From an uncultured Ruminococcus sp. (lineage in GTDB: Bacteria > Bacillota > Clostridia > Oscillospirales > Ruminococcaceae): 32,621 nucleotides of DNA. The notes under the pieces were generated by a model that ran no database searches, was not told where the DNA came from, and saw nothing but the letters and a program-made list of their open reading frames with translations. Location: positions 1 to 32,621 of the forward strand of contig CAJTWQ010000017.1 of NCBI GenBank assembly GCA_910579835.1. The letters are read 5' to 3'. The translations under genes and the position numbers were made by a program. Below, piece by piece: positions 7,069-14,253 of the stretch. Positions within the stretch are counted from its first letter, which is position 1; every line of letters begins with the position of its first letter.

Positions 7069-9300
7069 ATGAAAAAGTATAAACCTTTTCTGACAGCAAT
7101 GGCCGTGCTGTTCACGTCTGCCTCCGTACCTTTAGGCAATACGGCGGCTGAAAGCGGCGCATATGACATGAACGTTGAAATCGACCTTGGCGGAAAAACA
7201 AAAAAAATCAGCCCGCTGATCTACGGCGTAAATCAATACGGCAACGAAGATTATTTTGATGAGCTGAATATAAACGCAGTTCGTCAGGGCGGAAACAGAA
7301 TGACAGCCTACAACTGGGAAAACAACGCTTCCAATGCTGGTTCCGACTGGCATCACAGCAATGACAACAACCTCTCCAAATCAGACAGGCCTGCCGACTG
7401 CGTTCAAGTTCTCTCCGATATGGGTGAAAAGCATGGATTCGGATATAAACTTGCCACACTCCAACTCGCTGGATATGTTGCAGCAGACAAGGACGGAAAT
7501 GTTTCCGAGGCAGAAGCTGCTCCATCTCCTCGCTGGAACAAAGTTGAACTAACCAAGAACGCTCCGTTCGACACTGAGCCTGACCTCACTGACGGCACGG
7601 TATATATGGACGAATACGTCAATTATATCATCAATAAGCTTGGTGATTCCACAAAATCAACGGGCATTCAGGCATATAGCCTCGATAATGAACCCGCTCT
7701 CTGGAGTCACACCCACAGCCGTATACATCCTGAACCGGTAGGAATAAAAGAGCTAAGCGATAAATCTATTGAAATGGCGGCAGCTGTAAAAAAGCTCGAT
7801 CCAAATGCCGAAATTTTCGGTCCTGCGCTTTACGGCTATACTGCCTACGATCATCTTGCCGATGACGACAGCAGCGATGAATGGGAAACCATAAAGGCAC
7901 AGGGAGGATATCACTGGTACCTCGACTGCTATCTCGACGCTATGAAAAAAGCGGAAGAGGAAAACGGCACTCGCCTCCTGGACGTTCTGGATATTCACTA
8001 TTATTCCGAATCCTCCAGAGTAAGCGCTGAGGACAGATTACAGTCTGTCCGCACCCTCTATGAAAAGGGATTTATCGAAAATAGCTGGATAGGTCAGTGG
8101 TGTCAGGAAAACTTGCCGATACTGCCTACCGTACAGGCGTCTATAGACAAATATTACCCCGGAACAAAGCTTGCAATTTCCGAGTATAACTTTGGCGGCG
8201 AAGATCTCAGCGGTACTATCGCTCAGGCTGAGGCTCTTGGCTGCTATGCCGATGCAGAAGTTTATTTTGCAACTCTCTGGGGCGGAAACCCGTTTATTCT
8301 ATCAGGTATAAAGCTTTACACAAACTATGACGGAAACGGCAGTACTTTTGGCGACACCCTTGTTCCCACAAAAACCGACGATGTTTCACTGGCAAGTTCA
8401 TACGCTTCTATAAACGGTACTGATCAGGGAACAGTTACGGCGATGCTCACTAACAAAAGTTTTACTGAAAGTGAAAACGCCGCTATATCGCTAAAAAATG
8501 CGGAAACCAACTATGAAGCAGCAGCGGTTTATGCAGTTTACGGCGATTCCAATGAAATAAGGCTCATTGATATTATTGAAGATGTAAAAAACAACGAGGT
8601 TAATGTTACTCTTCCTGCGCTTTCCGCCGCTATGGTCGTTATTACTGATGACGCATCTGACTTTGACGGACTTCAGATTTACGATCCCGACGCCATAACT
8701 ATTAAAACCGTTACCTTTGACGATCTTGACCAGCGCGTGAATGCAAACGGATATATAGAAGTACCCGTTGACGATCCTGAACACCTGAAAAAAGTTATCA
8801 TAACCGGCGATGTTACATCGGAAATGGGTTCTGCATGGGGAAATGCAGGCTGCGCAGTATGCATTAATGCCAAGGACAAAAACGGCACTGACTTCTGGAC
8901 GTCAAAATCATACAGCCTTGTTCTCGGAAGCGACTCATCGGCAACCGTTGAATTTGACGGAACTTTTAAAAACGAAGATGAAGTCGTTGAGGGAGTCATA
9001 GCCGACGGAAAACTTGAATTCCAGAAGTGGTGGGATTCCTCCGAAAAACAAGAATCCGGAGACGTTATCAACGTTTCATACAAGAGCATACAGCTTGTTT
9101 ATGAATACGAAAACAAGACATCACAGGTAAAAGGAGATGTAAATGCCGACGGAAAATTTACAATTGCCGATCTTGTAATGATACAAAAGTGGATCCTTGG
9201 TTCCGGCAAGCTTACAGACTGGAAAGCCGGAGATATGGATAATAATGAGATTATTGACGTATTCGATGTATGCCTAATGCGGATCGAGCTTGTAAAATAA
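7069..9300 (+). CDS. Secreted GH44 endoglucanase/xyloglucanase with C-terminal dockerin
   Basis: A 743-residue cellulosomal enzyme. A signal peptide (about 1-27, 'KKYKPFLTAMAVLFTSAS') leads into a family 44 glycoside hydrolase module (about 35-545). It begins 'ISPLIYGVNQYGN', has the acid/base Glu208 in 'YSLDNEPALW' and the nucleophile Glu372 in 'LAISEYNFGG'; assignments come from the family motifs. GH44 enzymes cut beta-1,4-glucans, xyloglucan and some mannans. Residues about 555-680 form a beta-rich module with several Trp, likely a carbohydrate-binding module; in Ruminococcus flavefaciens GH44 enzymes are reported with CBM76, but I cannot confirm the family. Residues 688-743 are a type I dockerin with two calcium loops ('GDVNADGKFTIADLV' and 'GDMDNNEIIDVFDV'), so the enzyme should dock on a cohesin scaffold. 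It is a single-gene unit between its own promoter and terminator. Confidence 0.95.
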   Translation: MKKYKPFLTAMAVLFTSASVPLGNTAAESGAYDMNVEIDLGGKTKKISPLIYGVNQYGNEDYFDELNINAVRQGGNRMTAYNWENNASNAGSDWHHSNDNNLSKSDRPADCVQVLSDMGEKHGFGYKLATLQLAGYVAADKDGNVSEAEAAPSPRWNKVELTKNAPFDTEPDLTDGTVYMDEYVNYIINKLGDSTKSTGIQAYSLDNEPALWSHTHSRIHPEPVGIKELSDKSIEMAAAVKKLDPNAEIFGPALYGYTAYDHLADDDSSDEWETIKAQGGYHWYLDCYLDAMKKAEEENGTRLLDVLDIHYYSESSRVSAEDRLQSVRTLYEKGFIENSWIGQWCQENLPILPTVQASIDKYYPGTKLAISEYNFGGEDLSGTIAQAEALGCYADAEVYFATLWGGNPFILSGIKLYTNYDGNGSTFGDTLVPTKTDDVSLASSYASINGTDQGTVTAMLTNKSFTESENAAISLKNAETNYEAAAVYAVYGDSNEIRLIDIIEDVKNNEVNVTLPALSAAMVVITDDASDFDGLQIYDPDAITIKTVTFDDLDQRVNANGYIEVPVDDPEHLKKVIITGDVTSEMGSAWGNAGCAVCINAKDKNGTDFWTSKSYSLVLGSDSSATVEFDGTFKNEDEVVEGVIADGKLEFQKWWDSSEKQESGDVINVSYKSIQLVYEYENKTSQVKGDVNADGKFTIADLVMIQKWILGSGKLTDWKAGDMDNNEIIDVFDVCLMRIELVK

Positions 9301-9312
9301 TTATTTAAAGCA

Positions 9313-9348
9313 AAAAGCAGTTTTCGATTGATCTCGAAAACTGCTTTT
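9313..9348. terminator. Bidirectional terminator after the GH44 gene
   Basis: A perfect 15-base stem, AAAAGCAGTTTTCGA / TCGAAAACTGCTTTT, with a 6-base loop between convergent genes. A/T runs on both sides allow termination in both directions. Confidence 0.88.
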
Positions 9349-9358
9349 GATTTATATT

Positions 9359-9880
9359 TTAATTTCTTTTCAGGGTGAATTTCCAGCTGCAACAGCAGGA
9401 ATCATCGGTAATATCCGGATAGCAGCTCAGACATTCACATTCAAATCTGCTGTCAATAACCTTTGCAAATTCGCTGTATTCAATAATTCCAACCGACTTG
9501 CAAGGATGAAATTTCATTCCCTTTCTCTTCCGCGCCGTCTGCACACGGCAGTCAACGGCGCTATATATCAAGACATCATCATCTATTATAATTTTGTCCG
9601 TGTTGATATTAGCGTAAAATCTAAGCTTCAGCGATACAGCCAATCCTTCAATGCCGGAATTATCTCCAAGCTTTAGAAATTCCTTTATTCTTCGCGCTTC
9701 AATGACTGTAAACCGCCGCCACGCTTCGGCATCATGATGCATCGCTTCGTCCATTCCCAGTTTTCTTTCAATCGACTGAAACCATACACCGTCCATTGCA
9801 AGCCAGTTTTTTGAATATATTTCAATAAGCTGAATAAGCTCATCCTTTGTATATGAGGACAGATTATCATAATTATTCAT
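9359..9880 (-). CDS. DUF6125-like cytoplasmic protein with Cys-rich tail
   Basis: A 173-residue soluble protein. The N-terminal part, 'LIQLIEIYSKNWLAMDGVWF', followed by 'LGMDEAMHHDAEAWRRFTVI', resembles DUF6125 proteins of anaerobes, for which I know no assigned reaction. The C-terminal half has a cluster of cysteines (C-R-x-Q...HPC...ECECLSC...CCC) suited to metal or Fe-S binding. The start is supported by AGGAGAG seven bases upstream. It is a single gene convergent to GH44 and apparently independent of it. The family call rests on my recollection of the motif pattern; the Cys-rich tail is directly visible. Confidence 0.6.
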   Translation of the reverse strand: MNNYDNLSSYTKDELIQLIEIYSKNWLAMDGVWFQSIERKLGMDEAMHHDAEAWRRFTVIEARRIKEFLKLGDNSGIEGLAVSLKLRFYANINTDKIIIDDDVLIYSAVDCRVQTARKRKGMKFHPCKSVGIIEYSEFAKVIDSRFECECLSCYPDITDDSCCCSWKFTLKRN

Positions 9881-9903
9881 TTTTACTCTCCTGTCTTAAC
9901 AAA

Positions 9904-9917
9904 AGTCTGAACAGACT
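9904..9917. promoter_or_regulatory. Palindrome in the leader of the DUF6125-like gene
   Basis: AGTCTG-AA-CAGACT is a perfect palindrome lying between the -10 box (9934-9939) and the ribosome site of the minus-strand gene. It could be an operator or a small leader hairpin; its function is not shown. Confidence 0.35.
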
Positions 9918-9933
9918 CTGAGATTTTTATTAA

Positions 9934-9962
9934 ATTATAACATATATAGCAGTAAATGTCCA
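9934..9962 (-). promoter_or_regulatory. Promoter of the DUF6125-like gene
   Basis: On the minus strand TGGACA (9957-9962), a 17-base spacer and TATAAT (9934-9939), about 55 bases before the start codon. Confidence 0.6.
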
Positions 9963-10122
9963 GACGCACTCAAAACTATAGTATAAAAAGATAAATTATA
10001 CATAAAAAATATTGTTGAATTATGTGTATTCATACAAAACTCAAAAATTTATTGAGAGATTCTGGATGATTTAAGCGACAAATATAATGTAATAATTTTA
10101 GGATAATACATTTTTTGACTTT

Positions 10123-11106
10123 ATGAGGGAATTATATTTTTTAAGAAATAAAATCTGCAATTATACTTTAATTTTTATTAAAATTAGTACAATAGGAAAG
10201 AATGGTGTAAAGAGTGATGATGATTTGAAACCTGTCAGCTATGTTAAGCTAATGCGTGTGCAGCACTGGATAAAAAATATTCTGATTGTAATACCCGCTT
10301 TTTTTGGGACGATGCTTACAAACACAGACACACTTATAAATCTTTTTATGGGATTTCTTGTTTTCTCACTGTGTTCTTCTGCAATTTATATTATTAATGA
10401 TATAAGCGATATTGAAAACGACAGAAAGCATCCCGTGAAATGTATGCGACCTCTGGCAAGCGGAGACGTATCAAAAAATGAGGCGATAATCCTGCTGATA
10501 ATTCTCATTGCGGCGGCGTCCGCTCTTAATCTGATTCTCTGCGGGACAAGTATAGGCTGCTTAATACCGATTTTATATCTCATCATTAATCTGCTGTACA
10601 GCCTGTCACTGAAAAATAAGCCAGTGGTAGATATTGTTCTTCTTGTGTCCGGTTTTTTTCTGCGTGTTCTTTACGGTTCGGCAATAACCGGAGTAAGGAT
10701 ATCCGGATTGCTTTATTTAACAGTTATTTCTCTTTCAATGTTTCTTGCCTATGGAAAACGGAGGAACGAAAAAAAATCATGCGGTACTTCGTCAAGAAAA
10801 GTGCTCCAGTTTTACAGCGAACAATATTTGAACAGTAATCTTTATGCATACATGGGACTTTTTATTGTATTTTACTCTATATGGAGCCTTAATGCCGGTG
10901 AATCAGGTGTTCTAATATACACGGCTCCCCTCGTAATGATTATGATGATGCGTTATGTTTATACCTTAGAGATTGATGAACACGGCAATCCTGTGGATAT
11001 GATTCTTCACGATAAAATGCTCATTCTGCTTGGAATGATATATGCCGTAATGATAACCGTACTTATTTATTTCCCGGAGGCAGCACATGAATATTTACGA
11101 CTTTGA
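10123..11106 (+). CDS. UbiA prenyltransferase, decaprenyl-phosphate phosphoribosyltransferase type
   Basis: A membrane protein of up to 327 residues with eight or nine helices. It has the UbiA first Asp-rich motif in the form typical of DPPR synthases, N92-D93-xx-D96-xxx-D100 followed by 'RKHPVKCMRPLASG', and the second motif 'DIVLLVSGFFLRVLYGSAI'. 'YVKLMRVQHWIKN' is the usual N-terminal helix. In mycobacteria this family (Rv3806c) joins phosphoribose from PRPP to polyprenyl phosphate. The start is uncertain: the first 30 residues are AT-rich, unlike the family and without a ribosome site, so a TTG at 10225 may be the true start. It overlaps the HAD gene by 20 bases, so the two are coupled. 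Confidence 0.85.
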   Translation: MRELYFLRNKICNYTLIFIKISTIGKNGVKSDDDLKPVSYVKLMRVQHWIKNILIVIPAFFGTMLTNTDTLINLFMGFLVFSLCSSAIYIINDISDIENDRKHPVKCMRPLASGDVSKNEAIILLIILIAAASALNLILCGTSIGCLIPILYLIINLLYSLSLKNKPVVDIVLLVSGFFLRVLYGSAITGVRISGLLYLTVISLSMFLAYGKRRNEKKSCGTSSRKVLQFYSEQYLNSNLYAYMGLFIVFYSIWSLNAGESGVLIYTAPLVMIMMMRYVYTLEIDEHGNPVDMILHDKMLILLGMIYAVMITVLIYFPEAAHEYLRL

Positions 11107-11647
11107 CGGCACTATATATGACGGAGACAGTACTGTAGACTTCTGGCTGTTTTCTTTAAAACGTCATCCATCTGTAATATTAAGCCTTCCAGTTCAGATC
11201 GCCGCAGTAATTATGCATAAAGCAGGAAAATATACTACAACGGAAATGAAAGAACACTTTTTTTCGTTCATCAGGAAAATACCTGATATTTCTGCTGAAA
11301 CGGAGCTTTTCTGGCAAAAAAGACAGCGCAGGTTAAAAAACTGGTATTTTGACCAAAAAAGCAGCGATGATCTAATAATTTCCGCTTCACCGGAATTTCT
11401 TCTCGCTCCGATCTGCCGCCAACTCGGAAATATCTCGCTTATGGCAACGGTAATAGATCCTATATCAGCAAAAATATCCGGAGAAAACTGCAAGGGCGAA
11501 GAGAAGCTGAAACGATTCCGCAGTGTATACGGAAATGCGGAAATAAATGAGTTTTATTCTGATTCGCTGTCTGATCTGCCAATGGCAAAGGCAGCAGAAA
11601 AGGCATTTTTAGTGGATGGAAATAAAATTAAGAGGTGGAAAATATGA
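11087..11647 (+). CDS. HAD-superfamily (HAD-IB, SerB-like) phosphatase
   Basis: A 186-residue hydrolase with all HAD motifs: 'YDFDGTIYDGDST' at the N-terminus (nucleophile Asp5, acid/base Asp7), 'LIISASPEFL' (motif II Ser), a Lys in 'NCKGEEKLKRF', and 'FYSDSLSDLPM' (motif IV acidic residues). The helical cap sits between motifs I and II. Its position after a DPPR-synthase-like UbiA suggests that it removes the 5'-phosphate from polyprenyl-phospho-ribose-5-phosphate, a role given to a phosphatase (Rv3807c, a different fold) in mycobacteria; this is inference. The ribosome site CGGAGG lies seven bases before the ATG. The stop overlaps the next ATG (ATGA), so the three genes are translationally coupled. 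Confidence 0.88.
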   Translation: MNIYDFDGTIYDGDSTVDFWLFSLKRHPSVILSLPVQIAAVIMHKAGKYTTTEMKEHFFSFIRKIPDISAETELFWQKRQRRLKNWYFDQKSSDDLIISASPEFLLAPICRQLGNISLMATVIDPISAKISGENCKGEEKLKRFRSVYGNAEINEFYSDSLSDLPMAKAAEKAFLVDGNKIKRWKI

Positions 11648-13203
11648 ATACAAATGCTAAATCCAAAACAAAAGCTAAACCTAACATATCGAAAAAGCTT
11701 AACGAGCTGAAAAAATCCGGTGAAAAAACAGGCGCATCCCCCATATTCTGCCGGCTGGCATATATCTATCTTGTTATTCCTTTTCTTATATTTGTTTTCG
11801 GATGGTTCAAACTTCCTCTTGCTCTTGTAAGCGCAGCAATTATAATTGTCGGACTGTATTTTGCTATGATGTACGCCCCGTCCCTTGACATATCACAAAT
11901 TAACAGGCAAAACATCCCGAAGATATTATGCGCTGTCGTTTTAGCAGTGGTGTGGGTTTATATGTCCGGAATAGGCGGTTATGCCTTTCAGAATTACGAT
12001 CATATGTGGCGCAATGCTATACTTGAAACACTGGTGGACAACGAATGGCCTGTTTATATAAATGATTCTGCACCGTTTTTTGAAAATCCCGTTGCCATGA
12101 TATATTATTTTGCATTCTGGCTTCCTGCTGCATGGTACGGAAAGCATTTCGGTATGGCATCGGCTTACGGCTTCCTGTTTATATGGGCTGTAATAGGAAT
12201 TCTCTTTATTTTTTACCTGATTTCCGCATTCCACAAAAAAATTGCTCTTCCTATGATGATTGCTTTTATCTTTTTCAGCGGTCTTGACGCAGTCGGAGCA
12301 TTTATCTACACCAATTCCCCCGATTACACATGGTTTAACACGCTCCATCTTGAAAACTGGGCTTCCGGCTTTCAGATATCTTCGATGACCACACAATTAT
12401 TCTGGGTTTTTAATCAGGCGATACCGGCATGGCTGATAACCCTGCTTCTGCTGCATCTTAAAGATAATCGTTCCCTGGTATTTATCTATTCTTTCAGCCT
12501 GCTGTTCTGTACGCTTCCGGCTGTGGGACTTCTCCCCTTCATGGCATACTTCTTTATAAGACGATGTGTGCAGATCTACGACAAAAAGACTCTGTTTAAG
12601 GATAATATCATCGCCATGCTGAAGGATTCCCTGACGTTTCAGAATGTGGCTGCCGGCGGACTTATCGGCATAACCTCATATCTTTTCCTCAAGAGCAACG
12701 CCACAGGTACGCAGGGCATCGCTTATACTGAAATTAAGCGTTTTCTCATGCCGTACCTTATGACAGTATTCTTTGAATTCCTTATCTATCATATTCTTAT
12801 CTACAAAAAGCAGTCTAAAAACGGGTTATTTTATGTTTCCCTGGGAACTCTGCTTGTTGTTCCGCTTATTCGTGTAGGCCCACATGTTGATTTTGTTATG
12901 AGAGCATCTATTCCGGCACTGGTTGTTTTATTTATTCTGGTCATGGATACCCTTTCATCCTATGTCAAAGAGAAAAAACTGTTAGCTTCCGGTATATTGA
13001 TTCTTACTCTTTCGCTTGGCGGACTTACTGCTCAGCATGAAATAATGAGAACCATAACAAGCACCACTAATTCTGCAAACGATCCGAATGTCCCGCTGAA
13101 AGCAACAGAAATAGACTTGTTCCAGGACGGAGCACGCGGCAATTTTTTCGGTGAATACAATGATTCATTCTTTTTCAAGCATATTGCAAAAAAGCCTGAA
13201 TAA
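11644..13203 (+). CDS. Polytopic membrane protein, GT-C-like glycosyltransferase candidate
   Basis: A 519-residue protein with a Lys-rich cytoplasmic N-terminus (about 1-35) and roughly 10-12 membrane helices. The first large outside loop has 'AFQNYDHMWRNAILETLVDN', an acidic-aromatic stretch reminiscent of the catalytic loop of GT-C enzymes that use polyprenyl-phosphate sugars. I recognise no exact family. Coupling through an ATGA overlap to a UbiA and a HAD gene suggests that it transfers a lipid-linked pentose to a cell-surface acceptor, which is inference. A GTG nine bases upstream is in frame, but AGAGGTGG at 11631-11638 is placed for the ATG at 11644. A terminator follows. Confidence 0.7.
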   Translation: MNTNAKSKTKAKPNISKKLNELKKSGEKTGASPIFCRLAYIYLVIPFLIFVFGWFKLPLALVSAAIIIVGLYFAMMYAPSLDISQINRQNIPKILCAVVLAVVWVYMSGIGGYAFQNYDHMWRNAILETLVDNEWPVYINDSAPFFENPVAMIYYFAFWLPAAWYGKHFGMASAYGFLFIWAVIGILFIFYLISAFHKKIALPMMIAFIFFSGLDAVGAFIYTNSPDYTWFNTLHLENWASGFQISSMTTQLFWVFNQAIPAWLITLLLLHLKDNRSLVFIYSFSLLFCTLPAVGLLPFMAYFFIRRCVQIYDKKTLFKDNIIAMLKDSLTFQNVAAGGLIGITSYLFLKSNATGTQGIAYTEIKRFLMPYLMTVFFEFLIYHILIYKKQSKNGLFYVSLGTLLVVPLIRVGPHVDFVMRASIPALVVLFILVMDTLSSYVKEKKLLASGILILTLSLGGLTAQHEIMRTITSTTNSANDPNVPLKATEIDLFQDGARGNFFGEYNDSFFFKHIAKKPE

Positions 13204-13279
13204 GAACTTGTTTGATCTCCCTTGCAACCTTGTCATATGTAAGACTGTGCAAAAATACTAAACAGACTCCAAAAAATTA

Positions 13280-13322
13280 ACCGGCTATCTGAACAATTTC
13301 AGACAGTCGGTATCTTTTTTTC
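13280..13322 (+). terminator. Terminator of the UbiA-HAD-membrane protein operon
   Basis: ACCGGCTATCTGAA / TTCAGACAGTCGGT (two mismatched or wobble pairs) followed by ATCTTTTTTT. The hairpin contains the stop codon of the convergent ComF-like gene. Confidence 0.75.
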
Positions 13323-13979
13323 CGATAAATCCGGTGTTTTGCAGCATGCGGCACATCTTACCTCCGAAGCGCCATTGTTAAGAAGAAGTGCAGTCAGCTC
13401 TGTAAGCGTGCTGCCGGTAGTACATATATCATCTATCAGAAGAATACGTTTTCCATAAATCTTTTCAGGAACTGTGACATCATATGCTCCCTTAACATTA
13501 ACCATACGCATTTTTCTGTCAAGACTCTTTTGCTGTTTTGTTCTGCGTATTTTTGCAAGAGAACCAGAATCAACCAAAATTCCCAGACGCTTTCCGACAA
13601 CTTTAGCTACCAGTTCCGCTTGATTAAATCCTCTTATTTTCTTATCTCGCCTGTACATCGGAACAGGAATTATAATATCAATCTTATCTGAAACACATTC
13701 TTCATTCAGTCTGTCAGCCAGCTCATTTCCAAAAGCATAATCGGCATTTCCGCATACTCCATTTTTCATAAGCATTATAGCCGGGCTGATGCTCTGGTCG
13801 TAAACAAATGTTGCAGTAAAACTCACTGCCCTGCTGACATTATAATTACCGTCATACCTGTGCAGCTTCAGTTTACAGTCCTTGCAAAATCTGTCGAATG
13901 TACCGCTCAATTCTCCGCAAACCGGACATCTTGTCGGAAAGAAAAAATCAAGTATTTTCCTTTTCAGTTTGTCACTCAT
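13299..13979 (-). CDS. comF: ComF family phosphoribosyltransferase-like protein
   Basis: A 226-residue protein with an N-terminal zinc ribbon (C18/C21...C32/C35, 'CPVCGELSGTFDRFCKDC') and a phosphoribosyltransferase-type domain ending with the PRPP-binding loop 'ILLIDDICTTGSTLTELTAL'. ComF proteins are needed for DNA uptake in naturally competent bacteria, where they act in the cytoplasm with the ComFA helicase; no comFA is next to this gene. 'FNQAELVAKVVGKRLGI' and 'RRTKQQKSLDRKMRMVNVKG' match the family core. It is a single gene on the minus strand whose stop lies in the terminator of the opposing operon. The upstream spacer has a TATAAT-like box (minus strand, 14007-14012). Confidence 0.88.
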   Translation of the reverse strand: MSDKLKRKILDFFFPTRCPVCGELSGTFDRFCKDCKLKLHRYDGNYNVSRAVSFTATFVYDQSISPAIMLMKNGVCGNADYAFGNELADRLNEECVSDKIDIIIPVPMYRRDKKIRGFNQAELVAKVVGKRLGILVDSGSLAKIRRTKQQKSLDRKMRMVNVKGAYDVTVPEKIYGKRILLIDDICTTGSTLTELTALLLNNGASEVRCAACCKTPDLSEKKIPTV

Positions 13980-14253
13980 ATATCTCAGCTCTCATTTTTT
14001 AATGATATTATACTCTGCATTAAAATACAAAGAAAATAAATAAACCAGTATAATTATAACACAGATCAATCGTAAAAGCAAGAAATCAGCTCGACAAACA
14101 TTCATTTTTTGGAGAATGCCACACCCATTCAGATGAAAATTACAGATATGATTTAAAAAAATTTAAATTTTTATTTCTTCTTTACTTTTTATTTTTCATG
14201 TGGTAAAATATATAATAAGGATCTTATACTATAATTTGAAGGGAAATGAAAAA

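Noticed and set aside
6912..7169. N-terminal extension of the TetR frame on the minus strand
   Set aside because: It overlaps the GH44 promoter and start, is not protein-like, and a better ATG with a ribosome site lies at 6911.
7132..9089. Several open frames opposite to or shifted from the GH44 gene
   Set aside because: They have no family resemblance or ribosome sites and are shadows of a clear coding gene.
13251..13270. ATACTAAACAGAC resembling the end of the 2203 MITE
   Set aside because: Only about 10 bases match and there is no partner inverted copy nearby, so chance is likely.
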